Shown in pieces: positions 54,606 to 64,000 of a DNA stretch of 64,000 nt. The stretch is from Hippopus hippopus (lineage: Eukaryota > Mollusca > Bivalvia > Cardiida > Cardiidae): NCBI GenBank assembly GCA_946811185.2, contig OX328102.1, forward strand, positions 63,815,416 to 63,879,415. The letters run 5' to 3'. The position numbers were made by a program, and so were the translations under genes. The notes beneath the pieces are model-generated. The model was not told the origin of the DNA and did no database searches. It was given only the letters and a program-made list of their open reading frames with translations. The stretch's first letter is position 1, and each line of letters begins with the position of its first letter.

Positions 54606-56000
54606 CCCGAGGTAACGAATCCTACACCAAGGTTCGCACAGGTCTTGAAAAACCCTTGAATTTGATCTCTGCCTTATAAAACCCTTAAAAATGATTAACT
54701 GCCTTATAAAACCCTTAAAAACTACAGAGAGTCCTTAAAAAACCCTTTAAAATAGTTTCCCGAGTGAGCTGTAGTTTTATTGCTGGCCGGTCTTAAATAT
54801 TAGGCCTTTCAAGTACACAAAGATAATGGGTACCAGTCTATTATGACACGGGTATACACTTCTACCCGTCCTAATGGTAGCAGAAATACCTGAAAACGGA
54901 AAGCGGGATACCACACAATGATACGGTATAAAATACGGATCCTTTTCTATGTCGTCTTCGCGAAAAATCGGATGCATTAAAACTGAATCACGACGAGTTC
55001 TCCAACAAAACTATCATTTGAATTTAGCTTTTTTTTGAAAACGAGAAGAAAATGGATATTTAGACGCTTCATCAAGACAAATGGGATAAAAATTGAAATC
55101 GGCGTTTTTCCGCGACGAGCGGAACTAAAGACGTAGTATTATACATGATCAAAGAAAGTAGACGCTTTACTATTCATGATTAATAAGCGTTTCAAAAACG
55201 TTGAGTGCATGAATCAGCTCTTTTGAATACGTAATCGGCGATCGTCTGCGAGGGAAAAACCTTCAACCATGGGAAAGTGTGTTTTCAATAAAAAGTGGCT
55301 GACAGACCAGAAATACAAATCGTGGGTCAGAGAATTGAAGTCCGACAAACACAGCGTAATTTGTTGTCTTTGAAATAAGAGAATAGACTTAGGAGAGCAT
55401 GCCCTGAACTCGCATATGAAAAGTAAGAAGCACATCCAATGTACTGCCGCTACTATGACGACACCTATTGCAGCAGCTTTTAAAAGTGCACCAAAGACAA
55501 GTGTAGACCCTGTTCATAGTACTGCTGCCGAATTAGCTATCCCCTTACCAACAGATGATACCCAGTCGGGTAACATTCCCACACAAGCAAACACTGCAAC
55601 ATTAGACTTGTTTGTTTCACGGAATGACACATTGAAAGCTGGACTTTTGTGGACTTTACACACTGTCACCCAACACTGTTCATTTAAGTCCAATGATGAT
55701 GTATCAAAACTGTGCAGAAAAAAGGGTCAAATAACACTTGTTAGACAGTCAAATTGTTTGAGAAAACATTCAAAAGAGAAGGAAGAGGAATTTAAAAAGG
55801 TTGAAGAAGACATCATTAAAGCAATAGGTAATGAAGATACTTGGTATTGCCATCGTTATAGATAGTTACACTGTTATAAACTGTATGAAACCAATATTTG
55901 TGCATATATTTATAGTGTTTTGTCAGCCTTAAATTTCAAGTTCGAGTCCTTAAAAAATCCTTAAAAAACCCTTAAATTTTTCTATCAGTATTTTGTATGA
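54606..56000 (+). mobile_element. probable hAT-like insertion carrying a BED-finger gene remnant
   Basis: Between two SINE pieces. Subterminal A-rich repeats CCTTATAAAACCCTTAAAAA (twice near 54672 and 54701) and TCCTTAAAAAATCC (55950) lie on either side of a broken BED-finger reading. Upstream sequence 55030-55260 is noticeably richer in CpG than its surroundings. No clean TIR or 8-bp duplication was found, so assignment and borders are tentative. Confidence 0.5.
55269..55865 (+). pseudogene. BED-type zinc finger / hAT-like protein, N-terminal part, broken
   Basis: Starts MGKCVFNKKWLTDQKYKSWV. Then HSVICCL, an in-frame TGA at 55371-55373, NKRIDLG and HMKSKKH. The arrangement fits a C-x2-C...H-x5-H BED finger in which the second zinc-binding Cys codon has become TGA. 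After a Ser/Thr/Ala-rich linker comes KAGLLWTLHTVTQHCSFKSN, a motif I know from N-termini of hAT-related proteins in fish and molluscs. The reading ends at 55865 in unfamiliar Lys/Glu-rich sequence; no transposase core is visible. Possibly a decayed transposon gene; an alternative start at 55416 would lack the finger. Confidence 0.65.
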
Positions 56001-56110
56001 ACCATGTACACATTACCACTGAGCCATGCTGGACCTCTTGAGGTATAATTATAGAGAAAACTTGTCAGGAAATATTGTTAAGATACACCACTTTGCTTTT
56101 AATTTCTTGT

Positions 56111-56300
56111 CAACTCTTTACCAACAATGTATCTGAAAGTCTGAGGAAGATCACTTTTGAAAAATATGTTGAAAAAAGAGAAAATGCTAGTTAATGGCAT
56201 CTCCTTTTCCTACAATGTTTTGCTGCTTTGACTGACAAACCAAGCATTTGATGTACGTTTTTCCTCTGTGGATGCCTTTGAAATGGACCAGTTAAAAAAA
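56111..56300. mobile_element. decayed TTAA-A MITE beside the minisatellite
   Basis: CAACTCTTTACCAACAATG start, short arm, AGAGAAAATGCTAGTTAATG, shortened long arm. Confidence 0.65.
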
Positions 56301-56539
56301 AAATCAATATGGTTGAGCAGGTACAGGTATTTCTAAACATGCATTGGTCAATGACTGGAATCTTTAATCTATCATATTGCACGTATGTGAATAATACCTG
56401 CTAATTATGATGCCATAAATTTGATGTTGTGCCCTTTTCTAATAATCCAAAATAGATTCAACAATTTCAAAATGTCTCATTCAAACAAAGAGATTTCAAA
56501 AATTCAGTCACTTTAAACTGGTGTTTTTGCTATAGTTAC

Positions 56540-58884
56540 TAACTTGAGTAGCTCATCAGAATGCCGTGCTAGAGCTATGGTTAATGATCATGTGTGGCAG
56601 TTGATGATTAAATAACTTGTAGCACTTCAGTATGCTGTGCTAGAGCTATTATTATTGAACTTGTGTAGCTCTCCAGTGTGCCGTGCTAGAGCTATGGTCA
56701 ATGATTTTGTATATTTCGAAATGCCATGCTAGATCTATGTTGAAATTGTGTAGCTTGGCCTACTAAACTACTACACAAGATCATTAACCATAGCTCTAGT
56801 ATGGTACAATGGAGAGCTACACAAGTTCATTGATCATGGCTCTAGCATGGCATACTGAGCAGCTGCTCAAATCATTAAACCATAGCTCTAGTATTGCATC
56901 ATGAAGTGCTACACAAGATCATTACCATAGCTCTAGAGTGGCATACTAAATAGTTATGCAAGTAATTTAATCGTAGCTCTATCATGGCATACTGTTAAAT
57001 AGCTATGGTTAAATATCTTATGTAGCTGTTCAGAATGCTAGGCAAAAGCTATTGTTAACTCGTGTAGCAGTTCGGTAAGCCATGCTTGAGCTATAATTAA
57101 ATACCTTGTATAGTTGTTAAGTATGTCAGACCAAGGCTATGGTTGAATATTTCATGTAATTTTTCAGTTAGCCAAGCAAGAACCATGGTTGAATAACTTG
57201 TATAGCTGTTCAGTAAGCCATGTTAGAGCTGTGGTTAAATAATATCATTTGTGCTTGAGTATGCCACACAAGAGCTATGGTTAAATAAATTGTGTAGCTG
57301 TTCAGTATATCAGGCAAGAGCAATGGTTTAAAAACTTGTGTTAAAGTTTAGTATGCAGTGCTGGGGCTACGGTTTATGACATTGTGTAGTAGTAAAATAT
57401 ACCACGCTAGAGCTATGGTATATGATCTTGTGTAGCTATTGAGTGATACATGAGGGAAGAGCTATGGTTTAATAACCTGCATAGTTCTTAAGTATGCCAT
57501 GCTTAAGCTATGGTAGACAAAGTTTGTAAGAGTTCACAAAAACTTGTTAGGGCTTAAGTTAATCAACTGGTGTAGTTTTTGAGTTTGCCATTCTAGAGCT
57601 ATTGCAAAAAACATTATGATACTATTCAGGAGACCATGCTAGAGCTTTAATTAAATGACGTGTGTCGCTGTTCAGTACGCTAGGTAATAAGTAATGTTTG
57701 ATAAATATGCCATGTTCGAGCTATGGTGAAAAAATTGTGTAGCTGTTCAGTATGCCATGCTCGAGCTACAGTAAAATAACTTGTGTAGCTGTTCTGTATG
57801 CCTTGCTCGAGCAATGTTAAAATATTTTTTGCAGCTGTTCAGTATGCCAGGCAATAGCTATGGTTAAATAACTTGTGTAGTGGTTAAGTATGCTTTGCTC
57901 GAGCTATTTTAAAATAACTTGTGTAGCTGTTCAGTATGTCATGCTAGAGCCATGGTAAAATAACTTGTGTACTTGTTCAGGATGTCAGTAGAGAGCTTTG
58001 GTTGGATGTCTTTTGTAGGTGTTAATTAAGCGATGCTAGAGCTGTTGTTAAATTCTTTGTGTATATGTTCATTACGCCAGGCAAGAGCTAAGGATGTATA
58101 ATTTGCTGTAACATTTTAGTATGCCTTGCTAGAGCTATGGTTTGGTAACTTAGGTACCTGTTGCGTATTCCTGGCGAGACCTATGATTAAATTATTTGTG
58201 TTAAGTAAGCACTGCAAGAGCTATGGTTACTAACATTATTAGCTCATGAGTTTGCCGAAAAGAGCTATGGTTAAATAGCTGGTGTGGCTGTTCAGTATGC
58301 CATGCTCGAGCTATGGTAAAATAACTCGCGTAGCTGTTAAGTATGCTATGCTGGAGCTGTGGTTAAATTACTCATGTACCTGTTCAGTATGCCAGTCAAG
58401 AGCTAGGGTTAAATAACTTGTGTAGCTGTTCAGTTAGTCAGGCAAGAGCCATCGTAAAATAACATGTGAAGCTGTTCAGTTTGCCAGACAAGAACTATGG
58501 TAAATAACTTGTATAGCTGTTTAGCATGCCACCAAGAGCTATCTTTCTATAGTTGTTTTTTATGCCATGCTTGAGCTGTGGTCAAATATCTTGTGTATCT
58601 CTTAAGTACGGAAGGTACGAGCTATTGGTTAATAACTTGTGCAGGTGTTTAATATGCCATGCAAGAGCTATGGTGAAAAAACTTGTGTAGTTATTCAGTA
58701 TGCCATGCCAGAGCTGTGGTCAAATAACTTGTCCAGCTCTTGAGTACACAAGGCAAGAGTTGTGGTTAAATCATTTGTGTATTTAAGTATGCCATGCCAG
58801 TGCTATAGTCAGTAAACTTTTGTAGCTATTTAGTATGCCATGGTAGAGTTATAGGGAAAAAAAAAAACTTATGTAGCAGTTCAC
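56540..58884. repeat. 46-bp minisatellite array, left part
   Basis: The unit is close to TATGCCATGCTAGAGCTATG, then GTTAAATAACTTGTGTAGCT, then GTTCAG (46 bp), in diverged copies. The block 56755-56995 is in reverse orientation. No transcript-like features. Confidence 0.95.
56755..56995 (-). repeat. inverted block within the 46-bp array
   Basis: Here the units read ACCATAGCTCTAG-x-ATGGCATACT and CTACACAAG, the reverse complement of those on either side. About five units are flipped. Confidence 0.9.
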
Positions 58885-58893
58885 AAAGCCATG

Positions 58894-60863
58894 GCTAACT
58901 TTATAAATGAATTTTTTGCATGTCAGTCCAGTGTCGATGACTCCTCTAAATCCTTAGCAGCCTATTATAATCCAGCCCCCTATGTTACACTAGATTTTAT
59001 TGAGGTCACTCCAGATAAAGTTTACAAAGTTTTGAAAAACTTAAATGTAGGGAAAGTCTCTTGTCCAGATGGAATACACAACAGGGTTCTTCGTGAAGGA
59101 GCCCCTCAACTTGCCCACCCTTTCTGTGATCTTTTCAATGCCTCTCTTTATTCATGTGTTGTGCCTTCATCATGGAAAATGTCAAATGTCTGTCCCATCT
59201 TTAAGAGTGGAGACCCATCTATTCCATCTAATTATAGACCAGTTTCTATTCTGAATACTATTGAAAAGGTTTTAGAAAAAATTGTTTATAATCATGTCTT
59301 TTCCTATCTTTCACAATCTAATTTCTTTACTCCTTTTCAATCTGTTTTTTTGCCCGGTGATTCCACGGTTAATCAGTCACTGTTACTTTATCATAATATT
59401 TGTAAAGCATTGGACAATGGACACGAGTTCCGTATGATTTTTTTCGATGTGAGTAAAGCATTTGATAAAGTCTGGCATAAAGGTCTTTTATTTAAGTTAT
59501 GTCACGCTGGGGTACAAGGTAGACTTTTAGAATGGTTACTAATAATCTTTTAAATAGATATCAAAGGGTTGTTCTCAATGGGAGCTACTCTGATTTATGT
59601 ATTTTAAAAGCAGGTGTCCCTCAAGGGTTTATATTAGGTTCATTATTATTCCTAGTATATATTAACAACATAGTCGATAACCTGGAGTCTAATATAAACC
59701 TCTTTGCAGATGACACTAGCCTATCACTAGAAATTGATAACCTTGATTCTTGTGGAGCTAAATTGCAGTCTGATATAAATAAGATTAATGACTGGGCGCA
59801 AAAATGGATTGTCAAATTCAACCCTCTAAAATCCGAATCGTTAGTTTTTACACGTAAAAATATAAAACCTATACATCCTGAGTTATTTATGTCAAATACA
59901 AAAATACCAAATGTCCAAAGCCACAAGCATTTAGGTATATTCATATCTGACGACGGTACATGGGATTGTCACATCAAAAACTCGGTGGATAAGGCGTGGA
60001 GTAGAATAAATATCATGCGCACTCTTAAACGTCGTTTAGATAGGAAATGGCTTCAAACTATTTATTTTTCCTTTATACGCCCCTTAATTGAATATGCAGA
60101 CGTAGTATGGGATAACTGCCCACAGTATTTGAAAGAACAACTTGACAAAATTCAGATAGAATCTGCTAGGATAGTGACTGGCTGTACAACATTAGCATCC
60201 CTTGATGATCTTGCAAAAGAGGCAGGATGGGAATCCCTGCATGACAGAAGACACAAGCATAAACTGATATTATATTTCAAAATGGTCAAAGGACTAAGTC
60301 ATAAAACCTTGAGCTTATTAGTACCTCAAAGTGTTGGTAGCATATCCTCCTCATACAGCCTCCGTGGTTCTCAAAATCACCGAATTCCACAATGTAGAAC
60401 TGTACTTTACAAAAAGTCATTCCTTCCCGCAGTCATTGAGGACTGGAACGAATTACCAATTTAAATACGAAATGAAGATTCATTATCGTATTTTAAGAAC
60501 TATCTGAATCAGAACAAACCCAGTCCCAACAAGTTGTACTTTGTTGCAGAAAGGAAGCTACAGGTTATACATACACAAATCAGAAACAAATGTAGTTCTC
60601 TCAATCACCATTTATTTATGGAAAATATTGTTGATTCCCCTCTCTGTATTTGTGGTGGGATTGAGACAAGTGAACTTTTCTTTTTTGAATGTAATAATTA
60701 TGATGCTATCAAGACTAGACTATTTAATACAGTATCAGTATTTGGTAATATTGATCTTGAGATGTTACTCATTGGGAAAAGTAATCTTGTATATCGTGAC
60801 AATGAGAAAATTTTTCTTGAATTCCAAAACATTATTAGGTTTAGCAATCGATTTCCAGTATGA
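58894..60863 (+). pseudogene. LINE reverse transcriptase (ORF2 C-terminal part), broken
   Basis: Reverse transcriptase of the Jockey/CR1-like group. Visible in order: NYRPVSILNTIEKVLEK, the motif-A region FFDVSKAFDKVWHKG, a frame change at about 59538 (one base missing after TGGTTA), motif B VPQGFILGSLLFL (usually SILGPLL), and motif C FADDTSL at 59703-59714. The C-terminal part follows: KTLSLLVPQSVG, SLRGSQNHRIPQCRT and WNELPI. A TAA at 60462-60464 interrupts it; the same frame continues with IRNEDSLSYFKN to CICGG...FFFEC and ends at 60863. The catalytic Asp pair is intact, but the protein cannot be made whole. The first ATG (58891) belongs to the target duplication, not to the element. Confidence 0.93.
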
Positions 60864-61275
60864 TAATTTTGTTTCTACCGTTATACAATTTTAGCAGGAA
60901 TATTGACGCTTATTATAAAATGGAACAAATTTATATTCGCACCGTATAAAAGCCTTTTAAGAACACTCCTTTACCTTATCTCTTCCATTATCTTATCTTT
61001 TCCCTTTCTCTTCCTGTACTTCTCAGTCTAACTAATTTCATGTTTTCCAATTAAAACATATCTCTCCCCTATACCTAAACAGTTACTAGTAATATTTTTC
61101 TCTCACTGTATAGTGTATTAGCTTAAATTTTATGACTTGTACTTGTTCTAAGCCATCAGCTTGGAAAAGACATTATAAGCTCTGCTTTCGTTCTTATCCA
61201 TTTTGCAGAAAATTTTGAAATGTATTTGTAAATTATCATGTACATTTCATTTGAATTTGCAAATAAAATATGTTT
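58894..61275 (+). mobile_element. 5'-truncated non-LTR retrotransposon (LINE) in the minisatellite
   Basis: Flanked by 9-bp direct repeats AAAGCCATG at 58885-58893 and 61276-61284. The uninterrupted minisatellite version CACAAAGCCATGCTTGGGCT occurs at 62053. The 3' end is ATTTGCAAATAAAATATGTT with no long poly(A). No endonuclease domain is present, consistent with 5' truncation during insertion. Confidence 0.95.
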
Positions 61276-64000
61276 AAAGCCATGCTTGGGTTTTAGAAAA
61301 TGTACTATGGTATTTGTGTAGCTCTTGAGTACTCCAGGCAAGAACTATAGTTAAATTACTTGTGTAGCTCTTGAGTCTGCCATGCTAGAGCTATGGTTAA
61401 TAATATTGTGCAGCTTTTCAGTATGCCATGCTAGAGCTTCAATTAAATAAAGTGTAGTTATTCAGTATGTCATACAAGACCTATGCTTAATGATCTTGTG
61501 TAGTTGTTCAGTGTGCCATGCAAGAGCTATGTTTAAATAACTTGTGAAGCTGTTCATATTACCAGGCAAGGGCTATGATTGAATAGCTTGTGTAGCTTTT
61601 AAGAATGTCATCCTAGTGCTATGGTTAATAATCTTGTGCACATATTCAGTATGCCATGCTTCAGCTGTGGTAAATAAACTTTTGTAGCAGTTCACAGTCA
61701 TGTCAGGGCTTTCAAAGTTAATGAATTGTGTAGTCTTGAGTTTGCTTTGCAAGAAATATTGTTAAAAATATTGTGTAGCTATTCAGGAGGCCTTGCTAGA
61801 GCTTTGATTAAATAACATGTATAGCTGTTCAGTATGCAAGGCAAGAGCTATGGAGAAATAACTTAGTGTAGTTGTTCAGTATGCCATGCTAGAGCTGTAG
61901 TAAAAAATGTCGTGTAGCTCTTTAGTACGCCAGGCAAGAGTTATGGTTTGATAACTTGTGTAGGTCTTAAGTATGCAATGCCAGTGCTGTAGTAAATAAA
62001 CTTCTGCAGCTATTTAGTATGCCATGGTAGAGTTTTGAAACTTATGTAGCAGTTCACAAAGCCATGCTTGGGCTTTAGTAAATGAACTATGGTTAAATAA
62101 CTTGTGTAGCTCTTGAGTACCCCAGGCAGGACCTCTCGTTAAATAACTTGTGTAGCTCTTGAGTCTGCCATGCTAGAGCTATGGTTAATAATATGGTGCA
62201 GCTTTTCAGTGTGCCATACTAGAGCTAAGGTTAAATAACATATGTAGCAGTTAAGTCTGCCATGCTATACTAGCTATGGTTAATTATCTTTTGTAGCTTT
62301 TTCAGTACGACGTTTCGAGCTATGGCTAGTTTATTTAAACATATTTATTTTACATCAATTGAGAGACAAGTTCTTACAACTTATACTAATCTCTCTCGAT
62401 TCTGCTTCCTGGGAACTACACCAGTTCTCGCGCCGAATGTGTGGGCCTGTTCTACCTCACAACCATGGATACTATGGCTAAACAATGTGTGTGGTAGGTC
62501 AGTATGTCATACAAGAGCTGAGGTTAATGATCTTGTGTAGCCGTTCAGTATGCCATGCAAGAGCGATGTTTAAACAACTTGTGTGTAGCTGTTCAGTATG
62601 CCAGGCAAGGGCTTTGGTTAAATAACTTGTGTAGCTGTTAAGAATACATGGTAAAGCTATGGTAAAATTTCTTGTGTACATGTTCAGTATGCCATTTTGA
62701 TGCAATGGTGTAATAGCTTGTGTACATAGTCAGCATTCCATGAGAGCTATGGTAAAATCAGTTGTGCGGCAGTTCAGTAGGCTAGAGTTATGGTTGAATA
62801 ACTTGTATAGATTTTCAGTATGCCATGCAAGATTAATCGTTATATAATTTGTGCAGATGTTCAGTATACTATGCTAGAGCTATGGTTAAATTACTTACAT
62901 AGCCGTTGAGTATGACTTGCTTTAGCTACGGTTAAATAACATGCGCAGTTGTTCAGCATGCCAGGCAAGACATTTGGTTGAATAACCTGTGTACATGTTC
63001 ATTATGCCATACTAGAGTTACGGTTAAAAAAACTTGTGTAGCTCTTAGGAGCGCAATGCTAGAGCTATGGTGAAATAAATAAGGTTGCTGTTCAGAATGC
63101 CATGCTAGAGTAATGGTTCAATTACTTGTGTATTTGTTTAGTAAGCTATGGTTAAAAATTGTTCAGCAGTTCGGTAAGCCATGCTTGAGCTTTAATCAAA
63201 TAACTTGTATAGTTGTTCAATATGTCCAGCTAGATCTATGATTAGATAACTTGTGTAGCTGTTCAGTATCCATGCAAGAGCCATGGTTAAATAATTTGTA
63301 CAGCTCTTTAATATGCCATGCTCGAGCTATGGTAAGATAAATTGCCTGGCTGTTCAGTATGCTTTGCTAGACCAATGGTTAAATATTTTGTGTAGCTCTT
63401 GAGCAACTCAGGCAAGAACTAGAGTTAAATAACTTGTTTAGCTGTTCAGTATGCCAGGCATAAGCTATGGTAAAATAACTTCTAGTATAATTGTTCAGAA
63501 TGTCATGCTAGCCCTGTGGTTAAATATCTTGTGTAGCTAATCAGTATGCCATACTAAAGCTTTGGTAAATGAACTTATGTAGCAATTCACAAAACCATAT
63601 TTCAGCTTTTGTTATTGAACAAGTGTAGCTTTTTAATATGCCGGACCAGAGCTATTACTAATAATATTGTGCGGCTTTTCATTATGCCATGCTAGAAATT
63701 TGGCTAAATAACATGTGTAGCTGTTCAGTATGCCAGGCAAGAGCTATGATTAAATTACTTCTGTAGCTGTTAAGTATACCATGCTTGAGCTATGGTAAAA
63801 TAACTTGTGTAGCTGTTCAGTATGCTATGCTAGACCTGTAGTTAAATAGCTTGTGTGGCTCTTGAAAGTGCCAGGCAAGAGCTACAGTTAAATAACTATT
63901 GTGGCAGTTTAGTTTGCCATACTAGAGCTATGCTTAATTATCCTTTGTAGCTTTTCAGTATGCCATTTAGGGCTATGGTTCAATAATTTGTGTAGCAGTT
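61276..64000. repeat. 46-bp minisatellite array, right part (continues past window)
   Basis: Same unit and orientation as the left part, in diverged copies. It is interrupted once at 62329-62471 and runs to the window end. Confidence 0.95.
62329..62471 (-). mobile_element. 143-bp S3 SINE fragment with 9-bp target duplication
   Basis: Flanked by CTATGGCTA at 62320-62328 and 62472-62480. On the minus strand it carries AGAGAGATTAGTATAAGTTG, as in the S3 SINE at 23093-23290, and ends in TAAAATAAATATGTTT. The 5' tRNA-like head is missing. Confidence 0.82.

Noticed and set aside
54606..54625. CAGGGCCCC as a hAT terminal repeat
   Set aside because: No matching inverted end or 8-bp duplication could be found on the right side, so the border is left open.
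56540..58884. CRISPR-like array
   Set aside because: Units are contiguous 46-bp repeats with no unique spacers, in animal DNA.
58891..58893. Start codon of the LINE reading
   Set aside because: This ATG is part of the AAAGCCATG target duplication from the minisatellite; the element itself begins at 58894 and is 5' truncated.

Overview
The window looks like nuclear DNA of a lophotrochozoan animal, most likely a bivalve mollusc. It is AT-rich, has GT-AG introns of 0.4-7 kb, and is saturated with small non-autonomous transposons, tRNA-derived SINEs and mollusc-type dispersed repeats. The phylum is an inference from repeat style and from the filamin sequence; no marker gene fixes the species.

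One host gene is clear: the 3' part of a filamin gene on the + strand. Eighteen exons (13592-51749) join with matching phases into about 909 codons ending at TAA 51747-51749. By comparison with vertebrate filamin they encode hinge 1, Ig-like repeats 16 to 23, hinge 2 and the C-terminal dimerisation repeat 24. Hinge 1 begins with two 45-nt, phase-0 microexons. The first lies in a tandem duplication whose second copy has lost the equivalent splice donor. No exon for repeat 15 or anything upstream is visible in 1-13591, so the actin-binding domain and first 15 repeats lie outside, or the 5' end is an alternative start.

The introns are dominated by about 70 copies of one foldback element (here TTAA-A). 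Each has TTAA ends, termini of the form CCCTTTACC/GGTAAAGGG, and a central palindrome of about 66 bp. Two more hairpin families are interspersed: TTAA-B, with a core of the type GATCAGACTGCAC/GTGCAGTCTGATC, and family C, with termini of the type GAGCCATGCTCTG. Two copies of A sit inside copies of C, giving empty-site evidence for TTAA target duplication. Other insertions are three SINE families, a mollusc repeat ending in GTGGTGCTCTTGTTT (family F), a 156/162-bp tandem array (17395-19215), a nearly intact but broken mariner (37917-39257), a second mariner relic (47141-47620) and a TA-flanked MITE (12399-12686).

Downstream of filamin lie its 3' UTR with a 40-bp triple repeat, a broken BED-finger/hAT-like gene copy (55269-55865) and a long 46-bp minisatellite (56540 to the window end). 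The minisatellite contains an inverted block, a 5'-truncated LINE with a 9-bp target duplication (58894-61275) and a 143-bp SINE fragment, also with 9-bp duplicates.
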